Origin: Sabulitectum sp964386635
GTDB taxonomy: Bacteria > Fermentibacterota > Fermentibacteria > Fermentibacterales > JCC-6
Length of the DNA stretch: 64,000 nucleotides
Direction: 5' to 3'
Assembly (NCBI GenBank): GCA_964386635.1
Contig: CAYLRO010000011.1
Coordinates: forward strand, 6,765-70,764
The notes below the pieces were generated by a model that saw nothing but the letters and a program-made list of their open reading frames with translations, did no database searches and was not told the origin of the DNA. The position numbers were made by a program, and so were the translations under genes. How positions within the stretch are numbered: position 1 is the stretch's first letter; every line of letters starts with the position of its first letter. Below, one piece after another: positions 51,022 through 59,375 of the stretch.

Positions 51022-52982
51022 TGTACAGAGAACAGGAAATCAAACAGGTACTCAGCAGTCTGAAGATGGAAGATCCGTTTCAACTGCTCATGAGAAAGAC
51101 AGGCGAAAGACTTCTCTTTACCCTTGAAGCAGCTGAAGAGCTTAAGTCAGATCCTTCACCGGACCGCGTGAAAGAGATCAACATACTTTGCCAGAAGCCC
51201 CTTGTAGGTGAAGCATACGAGAATTCTTTCTCGAATCCCGCTAAGGCCGTTGAGGTGTTCGGAGAGGAAAAGGGGCAGTTTGCATCTGTCTTTGCCTACA
51301 GAATGTTTACTCTTTACAACTCGGCCTTTACCGGTCTTTACATGAGGATTGAGCTGTCTGCGGATCAGTGGCTGAAAGTTGCTGCGGCAGGTGAAGACAG
51401 GTTTACAGAAGTGCTGAAGGAAATATGGCGGGAGGTGGACTACCCCAGTTCCGAAGCAAACTACAGACTGGGACTGGATCCTGACGCCTCACCCTACACC
51501 TCCATTGCACTGTCAGCCACTCCTGATGATCTCTCCTATCTCTACAGATACGGCGTGAGAATTACAGAAAACGACCTGAAAACCGCTGAATTTGTAAACA
51601 CGCTGACTGAGGAGGAAATTTCCCTCCTGGCTGACACAATGGTTGAAGCCTACATTGAGGGGTTTACAGAAGACGGCAAGGATTACAGCGGCAAGAACAC
51701 AGTTGGAATGATATTCCAGGCCGGTTATGAGAGAGTTCTCCCGCTTCTTATGAAGAAATTCAGTAAATACAGCCTTCGTCCTTACGTTCAGGGGGTAAGC
51801 GGAACAAAGCTGAACAGGCAGGCGAGTTATGATCACAGGTTCGATTACTCGCTCTACCTTAACGAGGATCGTGTTGAGAAACAGCTTGAAACTTCAGAAA
51901 AGGTATATGAGAAGATAAAGAACCTCATGACAGACTATTCCGGCATATCCGTTCTGGAAGTTTTCGGTGAACCTCCCTTCAGTCCCGTTCCCAAGCCTGC
52001 AGCATGCAAGGCTGATGAGAAAGCTTCAGGTATTTACAATCAGCTCATGCAGAGAAGTTCCATTCTCAGGAATAAATACATGCCCCGCAATGAAACCAGT
52101 TTCGAGATAATCGCATTCCCCTCACCTGAGATAGAGGGTGATTTCCAGGAGATATTCAGGGATACTGTCAGGGTAAATACTCTTTCGAACAAGGTATACA
52201 GACCTGTGCAGCAGGCAATTGTAGATGCCATGGACGGGGCGGAGTATGCAAAGGTGAAAGGCAGCGGCGCAAACGAAACCGACCTGAGAGTCTCCCTCTG
52301 TCCACTTCAGGATAAAGAGAAGGAAACCGCTTTCATCAACTGCCTGGCCTCAGTGAACATTCCCCTTGGGGAGGTATTCACATCACCTGTGCTCAAGGGA
52401 ACAACCGGTATGCTCCATGTGGAGGAATCCTTCCTGAGAGGGCTCAGGTACGACAACATCAGGCTGAAGTTCAAAGACGGTTATGTTGAAGACTGGTCCT
52501 GTGACAACTTTGATGATGCTCAGAAGGGCAAAGACTACATCCATGAGAATCTTTTCTTCCCCCACAAAACTCTTCCCCTGGGAGAGTTTGCCATAGGAAC
52601 GAACACCCTGGTGTATGAGATGGCTCTGAAGCACAAAATCATGGGGCTTCTTCCTATTCTCATACTTGAGAAAATGGGTCCTCATTTTGCAGTGGGTGAC
52701 ACATGTTTCTCCTGGCAGGAGGATGCTCAGAAGCCGAGTCCTTCTACAGGGAAGACCATGGTTGCCGTGGATAATGAGCATACCCTTGTAAGGAAGGAAG
52801 ACCCTTCAAAGGCATATACCAACAAGCATACTGATGTTACCCTTCCATACAGCTCTCTGGACTACATCACCGCAGTACACCCCGACGGCAGAGAAGTGTT
52901 TATCATCAAGGGGGGCAGATTTGTTCTTCCGGGAACTGAACTTCTGAATGAAGCCATTGAAAAGGCTCATACCTACCTCTAG
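51021..52982 (+). CDS. M29-family aminopeptidase with long N-terminal extension
   Basis: A 653-residue protein whose C-terminal ~350 residues match metal-dependent M29 (aminopeptidase T/AmpS) enzymes: a Glu in NIPLGEVFTSPVLKGTTG, a His in GMLHVEESFLRGL, NLFFPHKTLPLGEFAIGTN, and the metal-site block LEKMGPHFAVGDTCFSW with a Tyr/His/Asp set. The first ~300 residues (including SFSNPAKAVEVFGEEKGQFAS) are not found in the usual 410-residue enzymes; I cannot name this region. The ATG at 51021 shares its first base with the exporter stop and lies 7 bases after GGAGG. It probably trims peptides in the cytoplasm. Confidence 0.85.
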   Translation: MYREQEIKQVLSSLKMEDPFQLLMRKTGERLLFTLEAAEELKSDPSPDRVKEINILCQKPLVGEAYENSFSNPAKAVEVFGEEKGQFASVFAYRMFTLYNSAFTGLYMRIELSADQWLKVAAAGEDRFTEVLKEIWREVDYPSSEANYRLGLDPDASPYTSIALSATPDDLSYLYRYGVRITENDLKTAEFVNTLTEEEISLLADTMVEAYIEGFTEDGKDYSGKNTVGMIFQAGYERVLPLLMKKFSKYSLRPYVQGVSGTKLNRQASYDHRFDYSLYLNEDRVEKQLETSEKVYEKIKNLMTDYSGISVLEVFGEPPFSPVPKPAACKADEKASGIYNQLMQRSSILRNKYMPRNETSFEIIAFPSPEIEGDFQEIFRDTVRVNTLSNKVYRPVQQAIVDAMDGAEYAKVKGSGANETDLRVSLCPLQDKEKETAFINCLASVNIPLGEVFTSPVLKGTTGMLHVEESFLRGLRYDNIRLKFKDGYVEDWSCDNFDDAQKGKDYIHENLFFPHKTLPLGEFAIGTNTLVYEMALKHKIMGLLPILILEKMGPHFAVGDTCFSWQEDAQKPSPSTGKTMVAVDNEHTLVRKEDPSKAYTNKHTDVTLPYSSLDYITAVHPDGREVFIIKGGRFVLPGTELLNEAIEKAHTYL

Positions 52983-53877
52983 CATTTTCTCAAGCTGCAG
53001 TCTCTGTCCACGCCTTTGCGGTGTGGACAGAACTGCAGGTGAACCGGGTTTCTGCAGAGCCGGCACTGTGATGGAAGTAGCGTCTTCCTTTGTCCACACA
53101 GGGGAGGAGCCATTTTTTACCGGGGAAACCGGTACAGGCAACATCTTTTTCAACCACTGCTCCATGGCATGTGTCTACTGTCAGAACCACCAGATCAGCA
53201 GAAACGGCGGAGGCAGAGAGTACACCCCTGAATTGCTTGCTGAAGTTCTTATGGATTTTCAGAACAGGGGTTGTCCCACTGTGGGGTTCGTCTCTCCAGG
53301 GCATTATCTCCCTCTTGTTGCTGAAACAATACAGATCGCCCGGGAGAAGGGGCTGTCCATCCCGGTAATCTGGAACTCCAACGGTTACGAGACAGTGGAA
53401 GCACTGAAGCTTCTCCATGGTCTTGTGGACATCTACCTGCCTGATCTTAAATACTGGAACGAAGAGGAGTCAGTGCTCTATTCCTCTGCTCCCGGTTACC
53501 CGGCAGCCTCTCAGGCAGCGGTAAAAGAAATGCTCAGACAGACAGGGCCTCTGCAGGTAAACGGTGGTATCGCGCAGAAAGGTGTCTGCGTAAGACACCT
53601 TATTCTGCCCAATGACCTGGCAGGCACAGAAGAGATTCTTCGATTCATTGCTTCTCTATCCACAGACATTCCGGTGAGTCTCATGTCACAGTACAACCCT
53701 GTTTACCGTGCAAGCGAGTTTCCCCTGCTCTCGAGAAAGCTGAGACCATCAGAATACTGGAGTGCAGTTCATACTGCTGAGGAACTCGGCCTCTGCAGAA
53801 CTCTCATACAGGAACCTGAATCCTCTCCTGACAGTTATCTCCCTGATTTCAGAAGAGAGGATGCATTCAGGGAGTAA
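52948..53877 (+). CDS. Radical SAM protein, PFL-activase-like (COG1313 type)
   Basis: A 309-residue radical SAM enzyme. A Cys-rich N-terminus (CSLCPRLCGVDRTAGEPGFC) precedes the cluster motif CSMACVYC (Cys71, Cys75, Cys78). Then GGREYTPELLAEVLM, GFVSPGHYLPLVAE, VIWNSNGYETVEAL, DIYLPDLKYW and VRHLILPNDLAGTEEIL follow. This resembles uncharacterised pyruvate formate-lyase-activating-enzyme homologues (COG1313), whose substrates are unknown. The start lies 35 bases inside the aminopeptidase gene, so the two are coupled; its end overlaps thiE by 11 bases on the other strand. Confidence 0.88.
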   Translation: MKPLKRLIPTSSIFSSCSLCPRLCGVDRTAGEPGFCRAGTVMEVASSFVHTGEEPFFTGETGTGNIFFNHCSMACVYCQNHQISRNGGGREYTPELLAEVLMDFQNRGCPTVGFVSPGHYLPLVAETIQIAREKGLSIPVIWNSNGYETVEALKLLHGLVDIYLPDLKYWNEEESVLYSSAPGYPAASQAAVKEMLRQTGPLQVNGGIAQKGVCVRHLILPNDLAGTEEILRFIASLSTDIPVSLMSQYNPVYRASEFPLLSRKLRPSEYWSAVHTAEELGLCRTLIQEPESSPDSYLPDFRREDAFRE

Positions 53878-54502
53878 GAGCCCTTAGAAATTTCCTCACC
53901 TGATCAGCCGGTGACGGTGCATTCATTATTGCAGAGACTACTGCCACGCCGGAACAGCCTGCATCCATCAGGGAAGAGGTATTCCCAGGGTTGATCCCAC
54001 CAATGGCGACAAGCGGCAGAGGACACACATCAGCCAGAACCTTTACCGCTTCAAGACCCAGGGGTTCTCCCGCATCTTTTTTGGTGTCAGTTGAAAAAAC
54101 AAGATTGGCGGCAATGTAGTCTGCCCCGTGTGAATAAGCAGTGCTTGCTTCCTCCGGTGTTCTAACGGATACTCCTATGACAGCTTCCGGTCCCATGAGA
54201 GACCTGGCTGTGTCCGCAGGCATATCACTCTGTCCCAGGTGGACTCCATGAGCTCTGCACGCAAGGGCAACATCGATCCTGTCGTTCACAACGAACCATG
54301 CCGAGTACTCTCTGCAGATATCTCTCAGTTCAACAGCGCTGTTCAGCAGATTTCCGGTGGAGGCGGTCTTGTCCCGGAGCTGCACGAATCTCACACCGGC
54401 TTCAAGGGCTTCCCGGCAGGTTGCAGCAACGCCCCGTCCTCCATGGAGGACAGGGTCGGTTACAAGGTAGAGTCTGAGAGCTTCTATAAGGTCTGTTTTC
54501 AT
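53867..54502 (-). CDS. thiE: Thiamine-phosphate synthase
   Basis: Couples hydroxymethylpyrimidine pyrophosphate to thiazole phosphate to give thiamine monophosphate. The 211-residue TIM-barrel protein shows FVQLRDKTAS, FVVNDRIDVALACRAHGVHLGQSDMPAD, VIGVSVRTPEEASTAYSHGADYIAAN, and PLVAIGGINPGN. Length and motifs are normal. Its start codon overlaps thiM (ATGA), so it follows thiM under the TPP riboswitch. No other thiamine genes are in view; the pair suggests salvage of thiazole rather than full synthesis. Confidence 0.96.
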   Translation of the reverse strand: MKTDLIEALRLYLVTDPVLHGGRGVAATCREALEAGVRFVQLRDKTASTGNLLNSAVELRDICREYSAWFVVNDRIDVALACRAHGVHLGQSDMPADTARSLMGPEAVIGVSVRTPEEASTAYSHGADYIAANLVFSTDTKKDAGEPLGLEAVKVLADVCPLPLVAIGGINPGNTSSLMDAGCSGVAVVSAIMNAPSPADQVRKFLRALTP

Positions 54503-55314
54503 TTGCCGGTTTCGATTCTGACCATCTTCTCCAGCATGGAAACATCTTCTCCGGCAAGCATGTCAAGAAACAGGGGTACAAAAGAACCGGGGCCTGCTGA
54601 AGCTTTCGCCGCCAACTCTCCGGCAATGTTGTAACAGGTGATTCCAGCTGCAACGGAATGAAGCAGTGGTGGTCCTGAAGCTGCAAAGCAGGCTGCAGCA
54701 GTGGTTGCACCGCATCCTGTGCCTGTCACTCTTCCCATAAGAGGGTTTCCGTTGTGTACCTTTATCCATTCCCTGCCATCAGTGATAAAGTCTGTTTCAC
54801 CACTTACAGCGGTAACTATTCCCGTTTCTGAAGCAAATTCCCTGAAGAGTTCTTCATGGCCTTCTCCGGTTGCCAGAGAGTCCACTCCCCGGACAGCACC
54901 TGAGGTACCGGCAAGGGAGAGCATTTCCCCTGCATTTCCCCTGACAGCGGAGATATCAAGCTCTGAAAGAAGAGTCTTCACCGCATTGGTCCGAAGTTCG
55001 GTTGCTCCGGCGCCTACAGGGTCCATAACAATTGGAATGCCCTTTTCGTTTGCGGAATGCCCTGCTGCAACCATGCTCATAAGAAGGTCAGGCGTAATGG
55101 TGCCTATGTTGAGAAGCAGCGCTCCGGCATAACCTGCCATCTGGGGTGATTCGGCAACGGACGGGGCCATCACAGGCGCGGCTCCCATGGCAAGGGTAAT
55201 GTTCGCAGTGAAGTTCATCACAACTGTATTGGTGATGTGATGGATCATAGGGTGTGCTGTTCGCACCCTTGCTGCTGCTTCTGCAACGGTCTTTGCATTG
55301 AATGTGTCGTTCAT
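54499..55314 (-). CDS. thiM: Hydroxyethylthiazole kinase
   Basis: Phosphorylates hydroxyethylthiazole, a thiamine salvage step. The 271-residue ribokinase-fold protein has HPMIHHITNTVVMNFTANITLAMGAAPVMA at its start, GALLLNIGTI, MDPVGAGATELR, VRGNAGEMLSL and the catalytic GTGCGATTA. ATG 55314 lies just after a TPP riboswitch whose 3' end contains the ribosome-binding site. First gene of thiM-thiE. Confidence 0.97.
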   Translation of the reverse strand: MNDTFNAKTVAEAAARVRTAHPMIHHITNTVVMNFTANITLAMGAAPVMAPSVAESPQMAGYAGALLLNIGTITPDLLMSMVAAGHSANEKGIPIVMDPVGAGATELRTNAVKTLLSELDISAVRGNAGEMLSLAGTSGAVRGVDSLATGEGHEELFREFASETGIVTAVSGETDFITDGREWIKVHNGNPLMGRVTGTGCGATTAAACFAASGPPLLHSVAAGITCYNIAGELAAKASAGPGSFVPLFLDMLAGEDVSMLEKMVRIETGK

Positions 55315-55318
55315 GGAT

Positions 55319-55392
55319 TTCCTTCCGCAGAAAACTGATCAAGTTCCAGGGGTATGTTCTCAGGCTCCTGTTTGAAGCCACCCCCAACCCAC
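55319..55392 (-). promoter_or_regulatory. TPP (thiamine pyrophosphate) riboswitch
   Basis: On the minus strand: GGGGGTGGC at the 5' end, GGAGCCTGAGAACATACCCC (the CUGAGA core), GGAACTTGATCAG (the GAACCUGAUC box, one change), and CTGCGGAAGGAA. These are in the conserved THI-box order. The final AAGGAA is the thiM ribosome-binding site, so ligand binding would hide it and block translation. The usual GGAUAAUACC stretch is altered (TTTTC), so this is a variant. Confidence 0.88.
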
Positions 55393-55439
55393 CGGGCAAA
55401 ACTGGAAGAAGTATTAATTGATGTCAATACCGCAGCTTG

Positions 55440-55838
55440 TCACCAGACGGTTTTTACGTGAGGATAATCCTGAAGAAGCTTGTCTTTTGTGATTAGAATA
55501 GAACCGCAATATCTTGCAGTAGAAGTGATTATCTGATCTGCAGGATCACCGTGAAAAGGCGATGGAAGCTCAGTGGATCTGCAGGCAATTAAAGGAGAAA
55601 GAGGAACCATTGTGAGCCCCGGCATATCCAGAGCCTCTGACAGCCATTCCTGCGGCGTACAAGAAATGATTACTCTTCTTTTTTCAACAAGTTTGCAGAA
55701 TTCCCATGGTGAGATCGCCGATAAAAACAGCTCAGTGCAGGCAGATCTGTCAGACAGAATATCAAGAACACGGCAGGAGAGTTTTGCAGGATTAGTCATC
55801 CACCATATCCATGCGTGAGTGTCCAGGAGATATGTCAC
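55440..55838 (-). CDS. PIN-domain toxin, VapC-like
   Basis: A 132-residue PIN-domain ribonuclease with the acidic triad visible: Asp6 in YLLDTHAWIWW, Glu46 in SPWEFCKL, and Asp98/Asp101 in HGDPADQIITSTAR. VapC toxins cleave tRNA or rRNA. The start is GTG at 55838. VapC genes normally follow an antitoxin gene; here the frame upstream is only a 21-codon ORF overlapping its start, so it may be an orphan or the antitoxin may be encoded elsewhere. It stands between thiM and a divergent secreted-protein gene. Confidence 0.88.
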   Translation of the reverse strand: MTYLLDTHAWIWWMTNPAKLSCRVLDILSDRSACTELFLSAISPWEFCKLVEKRRVIISCTPQEWLSEALDMPGLTMVPLSPLIACRSTELPSPFHGDPADQIITSTARYCGSILITKDKLLQDYPHVKTVW

Positions 55839-55900
55839 TTGCAGGTGTTCCAGGTGTCATCAACCGGAGAGATGATGTCGCCTTCATAAACCATGGTCAT
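55835..55900 (-). CDS. Short ORF in the antitoxin position
   Basis: ATG 55900 opens 21 codons (MTMVYEGDIISPVDDTWNTCK) ending in a GTGA overlap with the PIN gene. An in-frame stop lies just upstream. It is too short for a normal antitoxin and may be a remnant or a translational coupler. There is no clear ribosome-binding site. Confidence 0.3.
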   Translation of the reverse strand: MTMVYEGDIISPVDDTWNTCK

Positions 55901-55995
55901 TTGAAATGGTCATATCAATTCAGCCGCACCATACATTGACTGCAAACAATTGAACTATCATTATTCACCCTCAATTACCATTAGGAGGAAATCAA

Positions 55996-58368
55996 TTGTT
56001 GCTGCTTATAAGTTTGCTTGCCTTTTCACTGTCACTTCCCTCTCCAGCAGCTGATGCAGCTGTGAGTACCTTTGAAGCCGCAGGTATGAACCCCGGGGAG
56101 ATGAACTTCGACAGACACTGGGCTACAGGGGTGAAGCTTGCAGACTCTACGGTTATCAACTGCATTCAGGATGTATGGCTGCTTCCCGAGGTGGCTGACT
56201 CAGTCTGCAGTGAGGCCATCACCCTGGCAGGAGTTGAAGAGGTGCCCGGCGGAGTTGATTCACTGATCCACCTCATGGCTGAACTGAAGATGACTTATTC
56301 AACACTTCTTGATACACTTTCATGTGCAGATTCTCTGGCAATTCTATGCGGGGGAATGTGGGCGGTGAGTGATTCTCTGGGAACTCCCGGTGAATTCGGG
56401 CTCATCTACTCATCAAGAGGTTATGAAATTCCTTTCAGTGAAGATGATATGGAGATTGAGCTTGATGAATACACAAGGCTCCTTACGAGGTGGCCTGGAA
56501 TAGAGATTCCGGATCCGGAGCTGATAATCGGGCTGGTAATGGGTATTGAACCGGAAAGCGGTTACGGAACCATGACAGCCCCGGGAGTTCAGGGCAGAGT
56601 GTTTGATTATTCCCTTGCCGGTGAACTCACCTGGGTTGTGGGAGACCGGGGACGGAACATCTATACCGGTGAAACAGTCTATGATGTAATTATAGATACC
56701 GGAGGAGATGATCTGTATCTCTGCGGCGCTGAGGCCATAGGAGTTACAGGCAGACCTGTTTCAGTCATTGCGGATCTGGCAGGAAATGACAGCTACATAT
56801 CCACGGTCCCTGTTTCCCAGGGATCAGGATTCATGGGCTACGGAGCACTTGTAGACCTTCAGGGTGATGATGTTTACAGAGGTTCCTCCATGGCTCAGGG
56901 GTCGGCACTGATGGGTGGAGGACTGTTTGCAGACCTTGCGGGGAATGACTACTGCACAGCGGACGTCCACTCCCAGGGAGCGGCAACTCTCGGCACCTCT
57001 CATTTCATTGACCTTGAAGGTGATGACATCAGGAAGGTAAGCGCATACGGACAGGGTTTCGGAGGCCCTGCAGGCTATGGAAACCTGATTGATTCACACG
57101 GCTGTGATACATATCTTGCAGGTTTCACCTATCCCCATGAACCACTGCTTCCCAGGGACCATATTGCCATGTCCCAGGGCTTTGGAACCGGTCTCCGCCC
57201 GTTCTGTGCCGGGGGAGTGGGTACCCTCTGCGACCTTGGAACCGGGAATGACACATACAGAGCCGAGGTCTTCGGCCAGGGAGGGGCATACTTCTACTCC
57301 CTGGGCATCCTTTTTGATACAGGGGGCCAGGATGTGTACAACGCTGCCCAGTACAGCCAGGGTTCAGGAATTCACCTGGCATCGGGAATTCTTGTTGATG
57401 CAGATGGCGACGACCAGTACGTAAGCAGACGGGGTCCTTCCCAGGGTGCGGCACATGATCTTTCAACAGGGTTCCTTATTGATATGGAAGGTGAGGACTA
57501 CTACGCCACTGACGGAGGGCAGGGGGTTGCCCTGACCAATTCCGCCGCAGTGTTTATGGATCTTTCAGGCAGTGACCTGTATGCGCTTAGAGGTCTCGGA
57601 CAGGGTGAATCCCGGTGGTCCAGGGGCTCTGCAGGCTCCGGTCTGTTTCTGGACCTGGCTGATACCGATTACTACCTGGGTGCAGGAGCCGATACGTCAA
57701 CATGGATCAGAGAGTACTCGGCAGGAGCTGATTTCCCCGGCGTTACTCCGGTTCCCCAGGATGAAACAGTAGAGATCGGTAATCCGGGATCTCTTGATAT
57801 AGATTCCCTTTTCAGTGTTGCCTCCCAGTGGGGTGTTTCCGGCAACAGCGACAGGGTGCTTGCCCACAGAGATGAGCTGGCATCCAGAGGCAGAGCAGCT
57901 GTGGACTACATTCTGGAAGAGCATCTAAATTCCTGGGACGGCCTTGAGCACAGAGCGGTTAAAGCTGTTTTCACAGAGAATGCCGATTACGCAGTGGACA
58001 GAATGATGGATCTGCTGCAGGACAGCCTTGCTCCTGGTGAAACAGGAAACATCATCGGGTGGCTGGGAGATGCAGACGGAGAGAAGACAAGATCTCAAAT
58101 GGAGGAAATGCTTGCGGACTCTCAGTCAGTTGGAATAACTGTAACTCTGATCCGAACACTTGGTGATATCGGGAACTTCGAATCGCTGTCTGTGTTAGAA
58201 CCTTTCGCGGATTCGGATTCAGAGAGAATAAGAAGGCAGACTGCTGTCACTCTTGGAGAAATGGGGGAGAATGCTCTTGAACTGCTTGAGTTACTGGCAG
58301 CTGATGAATGCCTTTCAGTCAGGTCTGCGGCCTCCAGGTCACTGGATGGAATAAACAGTGACCGGTAG
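55996..58368 (+). CDS. Secreted protein with ~11 novel Gly-Asp-Tyr/QG repeats and C-terminal HEAT-like repeats
   Basis: A 790-residue secreted protein. A TTG start (TAGGAGG upstream) and signal peptide lead to ~200 residues of unclear fold. Residues ~227-575 hold about eleven 23-35-residue repeats with consensus xLxDLxGxDxYxxxxxxQGxG, for example GALVDLQGDDVY and GILVDADGDDQY. This suggests a beta-solenoid, perhaps with calcium bound by the GxDxY turns. Residues ~610-790 are HEAT/PBS-lyase-like (VTLIRTLGDIGNFESLSVLEPF, RQTAVTLGEMGENALELL). No sorting tail and no catalytic motif. The family is not recognised. Confidence 0.8.
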   Translation: MLLLISLLAFSLSLPSPAADAAVSTFEAAGMNPGEMNFDRHWATGVKLADSTVINCIQDVWLLPEVADSVCSEAITLAGVEEVPGGVDSLIHLMAELKMTYSTLLDTLSCADSLAILCGGMWAVSDSLGTPGEFGLIYSSRGYEIPFSEDDMEIELDEYTRLLTRWPGIEIPDPELIIGLVMGIEPESGYGTMTAPGVQGRVFDYSLAGELTWVVGDRGRNIYTGETVYDVIIDTGGDDLYLCGAEAIGVTGRPVSVIADLAGNDSYISTVPVSQGSGFMGYGALVDLQGDDVYRGSSMAQGSALMGGGLFADLAGNDYCTADVHSQGAATLGTSHFIDLEGDDIRKVSAYGQGFGGPAGYGNLIDSHGCDTYLAGFTYPHEPLLPRDHIAMSQGFGTGLRPFCAGGVGTLCDLGTGNDTYRAEVFGQGGAYFYSLGILFDTGGQDVYNAAQYSQGSGIHLASGILVDADGDDQYVSRRGPSQGAAHDLSTGFLIDMEGEDYYATDGGQGVALTNSAAVFMDLSGSDLYALRGLGQGESRWSRGSAGSGLFLDLADTDYYLGAGADTSTWIREYSAGADFPGVTPVPQDETVEIGNPGSLDIDSLFSVASQWGVSGNSDRVLAHRDELASRGRAAVDYILEEHLNSWDGLEHRAVKAVFTENADYAVDRMMDLLQDSLAPGETGNIIGWLGDADGEKTRSQMEEMLADSQSVGITVTLIRTLGDIGNFESLSVLEPFADSDSERIRRQTAVTLGEMGENALELLELLAADECLSVRSAASRSLDGINSDR

Positions 58369-58389
58369 AGATATTCAGGAGCACAGGGT

Positions 58390-58418
58390 TTGACACTAAC
58401 ATCCGGTGAAGCTATTTT
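58390..58418 (+). promoter_or_regulatory. Promoter of the Fn3-like lipoprotein gene
   Basis: TTGACA (58390-58395), 17 bases, TATTTT (58413-58418), 60 bases before the start codon. A small hairpin (CGAAG-GGCATAACT-CTTCG, around 58427-58446) lies in the leader. Confidence 0.6.
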
Positions 58419-58477
58419 GCTCTAACGAAGGGCATAACTCTTCGGGTAAAAAAAGTAACTAAAGTGGGGAGAGATTA

Positions 58478-59302
58478 ATGAAAAAACTCGGTATTCTTTT
58501 CATGGCTGTAATGATTGCAGCGATCGCCGGCTGCGCCGGTGACGACTCCAGCAGTACAACTGGAGATCTGGAAGTAGTTCAGAACCTTGAGATCGACGCA
58601 TCAAGCACAGGCAGAACAGTTGTTCTCGTCTGGTCTGCAGTTGCCGATGTTGAGGGCTACAAGGTTTACTTCAAGGCTGACGCAACAGGCAACTATGTTG
58701 AGGCAGGCGATGTAACAGGCACAACCTTCACACACAGTGCAGTTGTTGCCGGTGAGTACAGTGTAATGGCCTATGACGGTGACAACACCTCTTCAGGTTA
58801 TGCTACTGCTGTTTCCACAATGCCCATGATCTTCAACAGCACCTACACTATCTACGACCAGTTTGCTGAAGCAAGTATGCCAAGTGGATTTATCTTTGAG
58901 ACTGTTTCGGGTGAATACGGTGTTACCGGTCTTGCTGGTAGTACAAGCTTTGAGCAGGATATGTCAGCCTACGACGACAGCAAGGGTGACTACGATGTGT
59001 CCCTGTACAGTGGCAGCGAGCAGTACGAGAATGGTAATCCCTCATACTTCCAGGTTCCTGCAAGTGGAGTTTATGGTAACTGTGATCCTTCCGGTAACTG
59101 GTACATAAGCAAGGAACTCTACACAAGCGACAGCGTTTTGTTCGTCGAGCTTCCTTATAACAATGCTAATAGCGCTTATGCCAAGCTGTACAACATTAAT
59201 GTTGCTGAAGCATCCACAGCGAACGGCACCAGTGTTAGCTTCAGTTTTGAGTACCAGGACAACACACTGGGACTTACGCTTTTCACAAGCAACGCTAACT
59301 AG
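58478..59302 (+). CDS. Secreted lipoprotein with fibronectin-III-like domain
   Basis: A 274-residue protein. The lipoprotein signal peptide KKLGILFMAVMIAAIAGC gives a lipidated Cys19, followed by a Ser/Thr/Asp linker (AGDDSSSTTGD). Residues 35-110 resemble an Fn3 module (VVLVWSAVADVEGYKVYFKAD ... GEYSVMAYDGDNTSSGYA). The rest is Tyr/Ser/Asn-rich (AYDDSKGDYDVSLYSGSEQYENGN) and probably beta-structured. Asp follows the lipidated cysteine at +3. It has its own promoter and ends at a clear terminator, so it is monocistronic. Function unknown; it looks like an abundant surface lipoprotein. Confidence 0.8.
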   Translation: MKKLGILFMAVMIAAIAGCAGDDSSSTTGDLEVVQNLEIDASSTGRTVVLVWSAVADVEGYKVYFKADATGNYVEAGDVTGTTFTHSAVVAGEYSVMAYDGDNTSSGYATAVSTMPMIFNSTYTIYDQFAEASMPSGFIFETVSGEYGVTGLAGSTSFEQDMSAYDDSKGDYDVSLYSGSEQYENGNPSYFQVPASGVYGNCDPSGNWYISKELYTSDSVLFVELPYNNANSAYAKLYNINVAEASTANGTSVSFSFEYQDNTLGLTLFTSNAN

Positions 59303-59321
59303 TCCGGTCTGAAGTTATTGG

Positions 59322-59347
59322 GGAGGAGGGGGAACCCTCCTCCTCTT
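59322..59347 (+). terminator. Intrinsic terminator after the lipoprotein gene
   Basis: GGAGGAGGG (59322-59330) pairs perfectly with CCCTCCTCC (59335-59343) around GGAA, followed by TCTTTCT. Confidence 0.75.
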
Positions 59348-59375
59348 TCTGTAGAAAGCGCGGGAGGAATAATTC

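Noticed and set aside
56676..57720. CRISPR or DNA repeat array
   Set aside because: The periodicity is at protein level (degenerate repeats in one frame) with no conserved DNA repeat or uniform spacers.
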